Assembly: GCF_013403915.1 (NCBI RefSeq)
Contig: NZ_JABFDI010000002.1
Span: forward strand, 186,001 to 250,000
DNA: 64,000 nucleotides
DNA from: Winogradskyella pacifica
GTDB lineage: Bacteria > Bacteroidota > Bacteroidia > Flavobacteriales > Flavobacteriaceae
Direction: 5' to 3'
Under the pieces are notes generated by a model that was not told the origin of the DNA, did not search any database, and saw only the letters and a program-made list of their open reading frames with translations. Of the stretch, positions 27,710 to 37,700 are shown piece after piece. Every line of letters begins with the position of its first letter. Within the stretch, counting starts at the first letter, position 1. The translations under genes were made by a program, and so were the position numbers.

Positions 27710-29041
27710 CTATTTGAAATTTTCCTGTTCGCGAATTTGTTTTATAGCCTCAACAACCGCACTATGCGTTACCACATTAGTCTTAAAATGTTCGATTAAA
27801 GTAATTTTTTCAGCATCTGTAGCTTCAAACTGATTCAAAATATTCATAAGGTGCATTTTCATATGCCCTTCTTGAATACCTGTTGTCGTTAAAGATTTTA
27901 CAGCACCAAAATTCTGCGCTAACCCTGCAACAGCGACAATTTTCATTAAGTCTTTTGCTGTTGGTTTTTGAAGCATTTCCATTGAAAATTTTACTAAAGG
28001 ATGTAAGTTTGTTAAGCCGCCAACGGTTCCTAAAGCTAAAGGAATTTCAATCCAAAATTTAAAAACACCATTTTCAATTGAACAATGTGTCAAGCTCGAA
28101 TATTTGCCATCTTTTGCGGCATACGCATGTACACCAGCTTCAACAGCTCTAAAATCATTTCCTGTAGCTAAAACAACGGCATCAATACCATTCATAATCC
28201 CTTTATTGTGCGTTACTGCTCTATAAGGTTCAACTTCCGCTATGCTTACGGCTTGCTTAAATTTTACTGCAAACTCTTCTGGATTAGGAATGTCTTTACT
28301 TTTTAGATCTTCAATCTTACAAGAGACTTCAGCGCGTACCAAACATTGCGGTACATAATTAGAAAGTATACTCATTACAACAGAAATATGCTTTTCCTCT
28401 TCCGTAAAGTCTTCAAACACTAAAGCTTCATTTTTAAAAGTAGTTGCAAATTGCTCTAAACAAGAGTTGATGAAATTGGCTCCCATCGCATCTAAGGTTT
28501 CAAAAGTGGCATGCAGCTGATAATAGTTTGGTAAATCTTCAGATTTATTTCGTAATTGAATATCTAAAATTCCACCGCCTCTACGTTCCATGTTTTTAGT
28601 TATGAAAGCTGACTCACTAATTAGTTTTAGCTTAACATGTTTAAAAAAGGCTTCGAGTTTATCAAAATCGCCTTTATATATAAAATGAACTTGACCTATT
28701 TTTTCAGTAGATAATACTTCTGCTTTAAAGCCACCACGATCCAACCAAAATTTAGCAGCTTTACTTGCTGCAGCAACAACAGAGCTTTCCTCAATTGCCA
28801 TTGGAATGGTGTACGTCGTCTCATTAATTAAAAAATTAGGAGCAACACCTAGTGGTAAATAGTAATTAGTAATGGTGTTTTCAATAAACTCATCGTGCAA
28901 CTTCTGCAGTTTATCATCTGTATTCCAATACTGTTTAACGAGTGCTCTTGCGCTATCTTTATCTGTGAAATACGTGTTTAAAAGCCATTCAATCTTTTCG
29001 GATTTAGAAAGCTTAGAAAAGCCAGAAATGGTATGAGGCAT
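27710..29041 (-). CDS. mvaA: Hydroxymethylglutaryl-CoA reductase, class II
   Basis: 443 aa. Class II (bacterial) HMG-CoA reductase features: ISGFSKLSKSEKIEWL at the start, IPMAIEESSVVAAASKAAKFW with the catalytic Glu region, GIMNGIDAVVLATGNDFRAVEAGVHAYAA with the catalytic Lys/Asp zone replaced by the family pattern, LALGTVGGLTNLHP, and GIQEGHMKMHL with the late His. It interconverts HMG-CoA and mevalonate. With the adjacent GHMP kinase it marks a mevalonate route to isoprenoids. A TATCTTTG box on the minus strand at 29065-29072 precedes it. Confidence 0.93.
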   Translation of the reverse strand: MPHTISGFSKLSKSEKIEWLLNTYFTDKDSARALVKQYWNTDDKLQKLHDEFIENTITNYYLPLGVAPNFLINETTYTIPMAIEESSVVAAASKAAKFWLDRGGFKAEVLSTEKIGQVHFIYKGDFDKLEAFFKHVKLKLISESAFITKNMERRGGGILDIQLRNKSEDLPNYYQLHATFETLDAMGANFINSCLEQFATTFKNEALVFEDFTEEEKHISVVMSILSNYVPQCLVRAEVSCKIEDLKSKDIPNPEEFAVKFKQAVSIAEVEPYRAVTHNKGIMNGIDAVVLATGNDFRAVEAGVHAYAAKDGKYSSLTHCSIENGVFKFWIEIPLALGTVGGLTNLHPLVKFSMEMLQKPTAKDLMKIVAVAGLAQNFGAVKSLTTTGIQEGHMKMHLMNILNQFEATDAEKITLIEHFKTNVVTHSAVVEAIKQIREQENFK

Positions 29042-29064
29042 ATAGGTTCTTATTTTTGTAAAAA

Positions 29065-29072
29065 CAAAGATA
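29065..29072 (-). promoter_or_regulatory. -7 box upstream of mvaA
   Basis: Minus-strand TATCTTTG matches TAnnTTTG and lies 24 nt before the HMG-CoA reductase start. No TTG is found at the standard -33 spacing. The 241-nt divergent gap to the S9 peptidase holds no gene. Confidence 0.45.
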
Positions 29073-29281
29073 CTAGGATTGGTGTAAAATGTCTCCTTAA
29101 TCGATTTTAAATGCCGATTTACTGTTAATAATAGCGATTTTTTGCATAATTTTTAGTAAACTTGGCATTGCTTTATTAAAACATGAAATTTAAGAAAAGA
29201 ACATGCTAAAAATAGTATTGATTCAGAAAATAATCAATAACGAGCAGGTTCTAAGCTTTTATAAATACTAAATATAAACAC

Positions 29282-31474
29282 ATGAATTTGAGACATCTTG
29301 CAGCTGTTTTTTGCTTTTTAATGACCTCATTAGTTTTTTGTCAGGAAAAACAAATCACGCTTCAAGACATTTGGAGTGGAACTTTTAGAACAGAAGGCAT
29401 GCAAGCTTTACATTCAATGGAGAATGGAAATCAGTATTCAGTTTTAAATTTTGATAGGCAAAGCCGAACATCTACCATAGATATTTACGATTATAAAACG
29501 TTAGAAAAAGTAAAAACCTTAGTGTCTTCTGCTGATATTTCTGAGATTCAAGGTTTTTTTGATTATTCATTTAATGCTGACGAATCTAAAATAATTCTAA
29601 CTACAAAATCACAACCCGTTTTTAGACGTTCTACATTGGGTGAATATTATATATATGATATAGCTTCGAAAGATGTAACTAAAGTATCGGATGATTTGGT
29701 ACAAGAACCAACATTGTCACCAGACGGCACTAAAGTGGCTTACGGATTTGAAAATAATTTATTCGTAAAGGATTTAAAATCAGGAAACGTAGAACAGTTA
29801 ACTACAGACGGCGAAAAGAATAAGATTATTAACGGTATTACGGATTGGGTTTACGAAGAGGAATTTAGCTTTGTAAGAGCTTTTGATTGGAATGCAGATA
29901 GCAACCAAATTGCATTTATAAGATTTGATGAATCTGAGGTCCCTGAATTTTCTATGGACGTGTATGGTTCAGATTTATACCAGACACAACATGTGTTTAA
30001 ATACCCAAAGGCAGGTGAAGCGAACTCTAAAGTGTCTTTGTATTTGTACGATTTGAATTCTAAAGAACTTACGGAGTTAAGTGTTACTAAAGATTACGAG
30101 GATTTTTATATTCCTAGATTAGAATGGACAAACGATGCTAATGTGTTAAGTGTTCAGTTTATGAATCGTCATCAAAATGAATTAGATCTTTGGATGATTG
30201 ATACCAAAGCGAACTTTTCAAAAGTAGTTTTAGCAGAAAAAGATAAAGCCTATATTGATGTGACTTTCAATTTAACGTTTTTAAAAGATAATAGTTTTAT
30301 TTGGACGAGTGAGTTAGATGGTTTTAATCATGTCTATCATTATTCAAAAGAGGGCAAGCTCATTAACCAAGTTACTAAAGGCAATTGGGAAGTTACCGAC
30401 TACTATGGTTTTAATGAAAAGGCAAATACTATTTACTACCAATCTACAGAAAATGGTTCTATAAATAGAGATGTATATTCTATACAGTTAAACGGAAAAA
30501 ACAAAAAACGTTTGACGGAAAAAGCAGGAACAAACAGTGCTTCTTTTAGTGCTGACTTCACCTATTTTATTAATACGTTCTCAAGTTCAGCAACACCTCA
30601 AGAATACACGTTATACAGTTCTAAATCTGGTAAAGTTGTTAAACAAATCAAAGATAATGATCAATTAGCCAAGAAACTCGAGGGCTATGTGATGTCTGAA
30701 AAAGAATTCAGCACTATTTCCGTAAATGGAAATGATTTAAACATGTGGACGATTAAGCCTAAAGATTTTGATGCGAATAAAACGTATCCTTTATTTATGT
30801 ATCAATATTCAGGTCCAGGTTCGCAGCAAGTGGCTAACCGCTGGAATAGTACAAATGATTACTGGTATCAGATGCTAGCGCAGCAAGGTTATATTGTAGT
30901 TTGTATCGATGGACGAGGAACAGGTTTTAAAGGAGCCGAGTTTAAGAAAGTTACTCAAAATGAATTAGGAAAATTTGAAGTTGAAGATCAAATAGAAGCT
31001 GCAAAACAATTGGGGGCGTTAGATTATATAGACGCTTCAAGAATTGGGATTTGGGGCTGGAGCTATGGCGGTTTTATGAGTAGTAATGCACTTTTTAAAG
31101 GAAATGATGTCTTTAAAATGGCAATTGCGGTCGCGCCAGTGACGAGCTGGAGGTTTTATGATTCTATTTATACCGAACGTTATATGACAACACCTCAAGA
31201 AAACCCAACGGGTTATGATGAGAACTCACCAATAAATCATGTAGATAAACTTAAAGGTGATTTTCTGTTAATTCACGGTACTGGAGATGATAATGTACAT
31301 GTGCAAAATACCATGAGAATGGTTGAAGCATTAATTCAGGCAGATAAACAATTTGAATGGATGATTTATCCAGATAAAAATCACGGCATTTACGGTGGAA
31401 ACACAAGATTACATTTATATAAGAAGATGACAGATTTTATTCATCGTACATTGGGCGATAAATTAAATAAGTAA
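29282..31474 (+). CDS. S9 family dipeptidyl peptidase (DPP IV-like)
   Basis: 730 aa, signal peptide ending SLVFCQ. A beta-propeller (about 40-480, DPPIV_N; note DWVYEEEFSFVRAFDWNADSNQIAFIRFDE with the double-Glu DWVYEEE motif that binds the substrate N-terminus) is followed by the prolyl oligopeptidase hydrolase domain. Catalytic residues: Ser594 in GWSYGGF, an Asp in GTGDDNVH (669/670), and His701 in KNHGIYG. It removes N-terminal dipeptides, usually X-Pro, in the periplasm. Two peptide transporters follow directly, suggesting a peptide-use unit. Confidence 0.95.
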   Translation: MNLRHLAAVFCFLMTSLVFCQEKQITLQDIWSGTFRTEGMQALHSMENGNQYSVLNFDRQSRTSTIDIYDYKTLEKVKTLVSSADISEIQGFFDYSFNADESKIILTTKSQPVFRRSTLGEYYIYDIASKDVTKVSDDLVQEPTLSPDGTKVAYGFENNLFVKDLKSGNVEQLTTDGEKNKIINGITDWVYEEEFSFVRAFDWNADSNQIAFIRFDESEVPEFSMDVYGSDLYQTQHVFKYPKAGEANSKVSLYLYDLNSKELTELSVTKDYEDFYIPRLEWTNDANVLSVQFMNRHQNELDLWMIDTKANFSKVVLAEKDKAYIDVTFNLTFLKDNSFIWTSELDGFNHVYHYSKEGKLINQVTKGNWEVTDYYGFNEKANTIYYQSTENGSINRDVYSIQLNGKNKKRLTEKAGTNSASFSADFTYFINTFSSSATPQEYTLYSSKSGKVVKQIKDNDQLAKKLEGYVMSEKEFSTISVNGNDLNMWTIKPKDFDANKTYPLFMYQYSGPGSQQVANRWNSTNDYWYQMLAQQGYIVVCIDGRGTGFKGAEFKKVTQNELGKFEVEDQIEAAKQLGALDYIDASRIGIWGWSYGGFMSSNALFKGNDVFKMAIAVAPVTSWRFYDSIYTERYMTTPQENPTGYDENSPINHVDKLKGDFLLIHGTGDDNVHVQNTMRMVEALIQADKQFEWMIYPDKNHGIYGGNTRLHLYKKMTDFIHRTLGDKLNK

Positions 31475-31579
31475 AAGCAACTTTGAGAGTGTGATGGTGC
31501 TGATTCATTTTTTTTACCAGAAAACATTTTAAAGACAGAATAAAAACATAACTAATAAACAAACCTAAAAACTAAACTT

Positions 31580-33166
31580 ATGAACCAAGAAAATGATCCA
31601 GCTTTAATCAAGCATCTGAATAGAAAAGGTATTGATGATGCAATGGTAATGGGACATCCAGCAGGATTGTTCGTGCTATTTTTTACAGAAATGTGGGAGC
31701 GCTTCAGTTATTATGGAATGCGAGCACTATTAACTGTGTTTTTAATAACAGAAATTGGTAAAGGAGGCTGGGAATGGACTAATGCAGATGCTATGCAACT
31801 TTATGCTTGGTACACTGGTTTGGTTTACTTAACACCACTTTTAGGTGGAATATTAGCGGATAAATTTACAGGATTTAGAAAAGCTATTTTATTAGGAGCA
31901 TTAATTATGACTTTAGGACATGCGTCCATGGCTTTAGAAGGTATTAGTCCTAATTTTTTCTACGCAGGTCTTGTAATGATGATTTTAGGAAATGGTTTGT
32001 TTAAGCCAAATATTTCTTCAATGGTAGGAAATCTATATCCAGATTCAAGTTCTAAAAAAGATGCTGGTTATACTATTTTTTATATGGGTATTAATGCAGG
32101 TGCTTTCTTGGGGATGTTACTTTGTGGATACATTGGAGAAAAAATAGGATGGCACTATGGATTTGGATTGGCTGGAGTATTTATGCTTTTTGGTATGTTA
32201 CAATTCTATTTTGGACGTAATATATTTGGTGTTGTTGGTGAAACACCTAAAAAGCAATTTGAAGCTGAGTTAGATAAAATTGCAGATGATGAAGATGAAA
32301 TTGAAACTCCTGCTCATATTGTAAGAGATAGATTAGTGGTTGTTGGTGTGCTAATGGTTGCCAGTATTTTCTTCTTCTTTGCTTTTGAGCAAGCTGGTGG
32401 ATCTATGACTGTTTTTGCAAAAGATTATACACAGAGAGTTTTAGAAGGTAATTCAGGTGTTATTTTTAAATGGATAGATGCTATTTTAACTATTTTTCCA
32501 ATTATAATAGTGTCTTGGGTGCTATATGGTTTAGGTAAGAAAATTTATAAGACCTATCCATTAACCATTATATTCACAGGGATATCTTTTTTAATTATTT
32601 GGTTTTTAGGTGGCTGGAAAGTATATAGAGAATTTAGCCTTGAGCAGACTGAAGTAACGGTGTCTTGGTTTCAAATTTTGAATTCTTTTTTCATTATCAC
32701 TTTAGCATCTTCATTTAGTAAAATGTGGGAGAAAGTATGGAATCCTTCAGGACCTGTGAAATTTGCAATGGGATTGGCTTTAGTAGGAATTGGGTTTGTA
32801 GTTTTATCTATAGGATCTAATAGTATTCCTCAAGGGGCGACTAGTGCATCTGTTAGTATGGTATGGTTAATAATGGCTTACTTTTTTCATACAACAGGCG
32901 AATTATGTTTGTCACCAGTAGGACTTTCGTATGTATCTAAACTATCTCCTAAACGTTTAGCAGGATTACTGTTTGGACTTTGGTTTACAGCTTCGGCAAT
33001 TGCCAACTTTATAGCAGGTATGACAGGATCTTATATTGATGAAATCTCGCAGAAGTATTCTATGTCTACCTTTTTCTTAATTATTGCTGCTATACCAATG
33101 TTCGCTGCGGTAATCTTATTGATTTTAAATCCGAAATTGAAGAAAATGATGCACGGAATTAATTAA
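31580..33166 (+). CDS. POT/PTR family peptide MFS transporter (first of tandem pair)
   Basis: 528 aa with 12-14 membrane helices. The proton-coupled oligopeptide transporter motif ETEMWERFSYYG-type (FTEMWERFSYYGMRALLTVFL) and the PTR2 signatures (GGILADKFTGFRKAILLGALIMTLGHA; FKPNISSMVGNLYP; FYMGINAGAFLG) are intact. It imports di- and tripeptides with protons. The second copy begins 40 nt later. It probably takes up products of the upstream dipeptidyl peptidase. Confidence 0.94.
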   Translation: MNQENDPALIKHLNRKGIDDAMVMGHPAGLFVLFFTEMWERFSYYGMRALLTVFLITEIGKGGWEWTNADAMQLYAWYTGLVYLTPLLGGILADKFTGFRKAILLGALIMTLGHASMALEGISPNFFYAGLVMMILGNGLFKPNISSMVGNLYPDSSSKKDAGYTIFYMGINAGAFLGMLLCGYIGEKIGWHYGFGLAGVFMLFGMLQFYFGRNIFGVVGETPKKQFEAELDKIADDEDEIETPAHIVRDRLVVVGVLMVASIFFFFAFEQAGGSMTVFAKDYTQRVLEGNSGVIFKWIDAILTIFPIIIVSWVLYGLGKKIYKTYPLTIIFTGISFLIIWFLGGWKVYREFSLEQTEVTVSWFQILNSFFIITLASSFSKMWEKVWNPSGPVKFAMGLALVGIGFVVLSIGSNSIPQGATSASVSMVWLIMAYFFHTTGELCLSPVGLSYVSKLSPKRLAGLLFGLWFTASAIANFIAGMTGSYIDEISQKYSMSTFFLIIAAIPMFAAVILLILNPKLKKMMHGIN

Positions 33167-33205
33167 TGATTAATTGCAACTAATTTATTTACACCCTTTT
33201 GAATA

Positions 33206-34993
33206 ATGAAGACTGACATTGAAAATCTATTTAAAGACACGGTTCTTGGACATCCTGTAGGATTATTTATTCTGTTTTTTACAGAAATGTGGGAACGTTT
33301 TTCATTCTACGGAATGCGTATACTTCTTATACTGTTTTTAACGGCTCCAATGATGAGTGATAATCCTGGATGGGATTGGCCACGAGAGCATGCCCTTTCA
33401 TTAATTGGTACGTATGCGTCACTTTTATATTTGACACCAATTTTAGGTGGTTGGATAGCAGATAAATGGACGGGATATCGTATTGCTGTAGTTATAGGTT
33501 GTGTTATTATGACGCTTGGTCACGCCGCAATGGCGCTTGAAACAACTGCTTCATTTTACTTAGGTTTAGCATTATTGGTTATTGGAACTGGTTTCTTTAA
33601 GCCAAATATTACATCTATAATTTCTGAGATGTACAAAACTAGAGAATCTAAAAAAGACGGAGCTTACACCATTTTTTATATGGGTGTAAATGCAGGTGCC
33701 TTTTTTGGAATGATGCTTTGTGGTTATTTAGCTGAAAATTACGGATGGGCATATGGATTTGGATTGGCCGGAATATTTATGTTATTAGGAATGCTTCAGT
33801 TTTTATTAGCACATAAAATATTTGGTAAAGTAGGTGCTGCACCTTCAAAACAAATCGATGTTGTTTTACATGATGGAGAAGATACTACAGATCCAGAGGT
33901 GATTAAAGAAGAAGTAGAAGCGGCTATAAAGCTCAATCCTTTTACCATGTTTGATAAAATATTAATATTATTATCATCTGTTGGTGGACTTATTTACCTT
34001 TTTAATGATCCTTTAGAGAAGATTGGAGGAACTTCTCTATTGCCTTTTGAGATTATGGGAATGAGTGGTTCAAACATTGTTGTTCTTACCGCTTTAGTAC
34101 TTTTCTTAGTGCTATTAATTGGACGTATATCTCGCTATATTCCTATCGTTAGAGATCGTTTGGTTGCAGTTTCTATTTTTGCGTTGTTTACAGTATTCTT
34201 TTTTGCTTTCTTTGAACAGTCTTTAGGTTCTATGACATTGTTTGCAAGTGATTATACCAATAGAGATTTAGTAGGAAATACAGCTACCATATTTAAAATT
34301 ATTGATGGACTGTTAACTACGATTCCGCTAATAATCATTACGTATGTAATCATCTTAATATTTAAAAAGACATTTACTAAAATTGGAGCATCAAATATTA
34401 TGTTGGCTGTTGCCTTTATTGGTGTTTGGGCATTAGTGATATATCGTATTTATGATAAATCGTTTTCTGAAGATTTAAAAGTTGATGCAACTTGGTTCGG
34501 GATCTTAAACTCTTTCTTTATTATTACATTAGCACCATTGTTTTCAAAATGGTGGGAAAGTAAATACAATCCTAGTGCAGCTATGAAATATGCTATTGGA
34601 TTAGTGCTGTTAGGTTTAGGATTTGCCATCTTAGCTTATGGTGCGTCAGATATTCCGTCTGGAGCAAAAACAGCATCTGTAAGTATGATATTTTTGATAT
34701 TAGCTTACTTATTCCATACTATGGGTGAACTTTGTTTATCACCTCTAGGATTATCCTATCTAAGTAAATTAGTACCTGCAAGAATGATTGGGTTTATGTT
34801 TGGTGTATGGTATTTGGCAATTGCTGTCGGACAGAAAGTAGCAAACACTATGGGTGGAATGATTGATAAAATTTCAGAAGAATATTCCTTAGGAGTATTC
34901 TTTTTAATCTTCGCAGTGATTCCGATTGCAGTCGGTTTAATTTCTGTAGTTTTAAATCCATTACTTAAAAAACTAATGCACGGTGTACGTTAA
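33206..34993 (+). CDS. POT/PTR family peptide MFS transporter (second of tandem pair)
   Basis: 595 aa, clearly paralogous to the gene before it: FTEMWERFSFYGMRILLILF, FFKPNITSIISEMY, FYMGVNAGAFFG and HTMGELCLSPLGLSYLSKL. It has an insertion of about 60 residues after the sixth helix (EDTTDPEVIKEEVEAAIKLNPFTMFDKILILLSS) that adds membrane segments absent from the first copy. The pair may differ in peptide preference. A clear terminator follows. Confidence 0.94.
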   Translation: MKTDIENLFKDTVLGHPVGLFILFFTEMWERFSFYGMRILLILFLTAPMMSDNPGWDWPREHALSLIGTYASLLYLTPILGGWIADKWTGYRIAVVIGCVIMTLGHAAMALETTASFYLGLALLVIGTGFFKPNITSIISEMYKTRESKKDGAYTIFYMGVNAGAFFGMMLCGYLAENYGWAYGFGLAGIFMLLGMLQFLLAHKIFGKVGAAPSKQIDVVLHDGEDTTDPEVIKEEVEAAIKLNPFTMFDKILILLSSVGGLIYLFNDPLEKIGGTSLLPFEIMGMSGSNIVVLTALVLFLVLLIGRISRYIPIVRDRLVAVSIFALFTVFFFAFFEQSLGSMTLFASDYTNRDLVGNTATIFKIIDGLLTTIPLIIITYVIILIFKKTFTKIGASNIMLAVAFIGVWALVIYRIYDKSFSEDLKVDATWFGILNSFFIITLAPLFSKWWESKYNPSAAMKYAIGLVLLGLGFAILAYGASDIPSGAKTASVSMIFLILAYLFHTMGELCLSPLGLSYLSKLVPARMIGFMFGVWYLAIAVGQKVANTMGGMIDKISEEYSLGVFFLIFAVIPIAVGLISVVLNPLLKKLMHGVR

Positions 34994-35014
34994 CAAAAAC
35001 CGTTAAAAACATCT

Positions 35015-35043
35015 AAAATGCTCCTGTTTAGGAGCATTTTTTG
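35015..35043 (+). terminator. Intrinsic terminator behind peptide transporters
   Basis: AAAATGCTCCT and AGGAGCATTTT form a strong stem around a GTTT loop, followed by T residues. Confidence 0.88.
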
Positions 35044-35076
35044 TAAGTTCGGCTCATTATTTGCAACAAATCGAAT

Positions 35077-35628
35077 ATGATGAAAAAAATAACCTTAGGA
35101 TTAATCGCTGTTTTTGCATTGTCATTAACAGCAGTAGCACAAGAGATTAATTGGGTAACTTTAGAGGAGGCTTTAGAGCTTCAAGAAAAGGAGCCAAAAA
35201 AAATATTTATGGACGTTTACACCAATTGGTGTGGTCCATGTAAAATGTTAGATAAGAATACATTTCAGAATCCCGATGTCGCAGCTTATGTCAATGAACA
35301 TTATTATGCGGTTAAATTTAATGCAGAGGGAAATGAAGAAGTGACTTACAAGGATCAAACATTTAAGAATCCAAATTACGACGCTACAAAAGCAAATAGA
35401 CGCAACAGTTCGCACGAATTTTCTCGATACTTAAAAGTACAAGCCTATCCAACGATGGTCTTTTTTGATGAAGAAGGTGGATTTATTTCCCCAATCACTG
35501 GATATTTAAAACCACAGCAATTGGAGTTGTACTTAAAACTTTTTCAAAGTGATAAACATAAAGAAATGACGTCGCAAGAACAGTTTAATGAATATTTTAA
35601 GTCGTTTACTCCAGCGTTTAAAGAGTAG
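35077..35628 (+). CDS. Exported thioredoxin-fold protein
   Basis: 183 aa. Signal peptide MMKKITLGLIAVFALSLTAVAQ. The active site WCGPCK lies in MDVYTNWCGPCKMLDKNTF, and the cis-Pro segment AYPTMVFFDEEG is present. The insertion between them (NEEVTYKDQTFKNPNYDATKANRRNSSHEF) is larger than in classic thioredoxin and typical of DsbD-gamma or thioredoxin_7-type proteins of Bacteroidota. A periplasmic disulfide reductase or isomerase role is likely. Confidence 0.85.
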   Translation: MMKKITLGLIAVFALSLTAVAQEINWVTLEEALELQEKEPKKIFMDVYTNWCGPCKMLDKNTFQNPDVAAYVNEHYYAVKFNAEGNEEVTYKDQTFKNPNYDATKANRRNSSHEFSRYLKVQAYPTMVFFDEEGGFISPITGYLKPQQLELYLKLFQSDKHKEMTSQEQFNEYFKSFTPAFKE

Positions 35629-35637
35629 TAAACCGAA

Positions 35638-37668
35638 TTATTTAATTATAAAAGCTCCCTTTTCATTCGTTTGATGGAAAGGGATTTTTTCATGCTCACA
35701 AGTTGCCTTCCAGCGTTTTAAATAGGACTTGTAATTACTAGCATCTGCAATGATTAATTGTGGCTTTAAACTATCAATAACTCTATTAAGATTTAATCTT
35801 GGGGAATTCCGCAATAAGATATAATTAGGTTTAAACGATAATCCTTTATAAATAGATAAACTATCTATGGCTAAAATAATCTTGTCCTTGTATTGGTAAA
35901 CAGATTGTAAACTGTCCGAAATTATAATGTCTAGAGATTCGCCTACTTTATAATTTGTTAGAGCGTATTCTGATTTTAGCTTTGCGGAATCTAAATTATG
36001 ATATACGGTCATTTTTTTACCTTCTTTTAATCCAATCATTGAATAGCGACTTTTATTAAATACCACTAAAGCATTATGTTGCGTTTGATAAATATTATAA
36101 AAATAAACACCTTGAAGTCCAATTATAGCAATTAAACTAATGGCTATCCATTTAAAATTCCGGAATTTATAAACATGAATCAAAGCCACAATTATTATAT
36201 AACAAACAATAACCTGAAGTAGTGTAAACGGAATATCTCTAAATAGAAAATCTTCAAACTGAGCTACCCAAGCGATAAAGCCATTCAAACTATCAATTAT
36301 ATAACTGTAAACAATTACAAAGAAATCGGGTAATGCATTTAACAGAGCTAAAGCAATAACCAATAAACCAAAACCTAGAATCAAACCTAAAAACGGAATT
36401 ACAACTAGATTCGAGATAAAAAACAAACCAGGAAACTGATGAAAGTAAAACAAACTAATCGGCACAACTCCAACCTGTGCAGCTAAAGTCACGGTAAATA
36501 TTTGCCAAGGCTTGTCAATAATCCAATATTTTGGTTTCCAAAGTCTATAAATGATTGGTTGTACACTCACAATACCTAGCACGGCTAGATAACTCATCTG
36601 AAATCCAACAGCAAACAAAAATGTAGGTTTAAACAGTAATATAATAAATGCCGATATCACCAAAGTATTATAAATATTAGTGCGTCGTTTAAGGTGCATA
36701 GCAATACTTATAACACTAAACATAGTTACCGCTCGTGTTACAGAAGGCGACAGGCCTGCAATTACAGCAAAGCTCCATAATATGCAAACTAAAATAAAAG
36801 GTCTAATAAAATGTCCATATTTAAGATAGAGCAGTGGTCTAAATAAGAAATTAAGAATCCATAAAATAATACCAACGTGGAGACCAGAAACTGCGAGGAT
36901 ATGGATGGTACCAGAGTCAACATAATTATTATAAATAGCCTTATCAATAGTTTGTCGTTGACCAAGTAAAAGCGCATTCATAATACTGAGTGCGTCTTTT
37001 TTAAATCCTGCTTCGATAAGCTTTAAATTTATTTTAGTTCTTAATGCATCAGCATAGCCATAGATAGTAGATTTAGAATCTGAAAGTTGTAAGATGTTAT
37101 CTGTATTTAAATACATCTGATGATACACTTGATCTAATTCTAAATACTTGCTATAGTCAAATTGATAGGGATTTAATGGTTGTTGAATTGTTTTTAATTC
37201 CGTTTTGGCATAGAGTACATCATCAACATTAAATTGAACAGGAACACTATCACGTCTAATATTAACCAAAACATGTCCAATGGCGTCTTTGTTATTAAAA
37301 GTTAATACAGAAGCAATATATTTATCATTATAGGTGTCTGGTTTAAGTCGTTCTTCAATTGTAAAAATAATAGCATTATAATGGTCAGATGAATTTTGAT
37401 TAATATAATGTTGCGGTCTTAGTGTTTCATCTTGAAGATTGTATGAGGTCATTCCGAGTCCTGCCATACATAGGTAAGCTAGGATTCCGAAAAATGCTGA
37501 GCGATTAATTTTAGATTTTATTAGTAACCAGTAAACGCCAAGGCAAAAGACTAAACCTATGGTTGTATATAATACCACATGGAAATCTAGCCTAATAAAA
37601 TGCGCTAGAAGGATCCCAATAACCAAACAAATGGTTAATTTTATAATGGTGAAATTTAGTAACTTCAT
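35638..37668 (-). CDS. comEC: ComEC/Rec2 family membrane protein
   Basis: 676 aa. An N-terminal DUF4131-like region with three helices and a beta domain is followed by the competence domain (about 230-500: GTIHILAVSGLHVGIILWILNFLF and IAGLSPSVTRAVTMFSVISIAMHLKRRTNIYNTL). The short C-terminal domain lacks the HxHxDH metal motif of the metallo-beta-lactamase part of full-length ComEC. The family forms the inner-membrane channel for DNA uptake. Last gene of the surE-lpxB run, 32 nt after the NlpC/P60 gene. Confidence 0.88.
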   Translation of the reverse strand: MKLLNFTIIKLTICLVIGILLAHFIRLDFHVVLYTTIGLVFCLGVYWLLIKSKINRSAFFGILAYLCMAGLGMTSYNLQDETLRPQHYINQNSSDHYNAIIFTIEERLKPDTYNDKYIASVLTFNNKDAIGHVLVNIRRDSVPVQFNVDDVLYAKTELKTIQQPLNPYQFDYSKYLELDQVYHQMYLNTDNILQLSDSKSTIYGYADALRTKINLKLIEAGFKKDALSIMNALLLGQRQTIDKAIYNNYVDSGTIHILAVSGLHVGIILWILNFLFRPLLYLKYGHFIRPFILVCILWSFAVIAGLSPSVTRAVTMFSVISIAMHLKRRTNIYNTLVISAFIILLFKPTFLFAVGFQMSYLAVLGIVSVQPIIYRLWKPKYWIIDKPWQIFTVTLAAQVGVVPISLFYFHQFPGLFFISNLVVIPFLGLILGFGLLVIALALLNALPDFFVIVYSYIIDSLNGFIAWVAQFEDFLFRDIPFTLLQVIVCYIIIVALIHVYKFRNFKWIAISLIAIIGLQGVYFYNIYQTQHNALVVFNKSRYSMIGLKEGKKMTVYHNLDSAKLKSEYALTNYKVGESLDIIISDSLQSVYQYKDKIILAIDSLSIYKGLSFKPNYILLRNSPRLNLNRVIDSLKPQLIIADASNYKSYLKRWKATCEHEKIPFHQTNEKGAFIIK

Positions 37669-37700
37669 GATTGTGAGTTACTAAGATAGCGAAATTGTAA

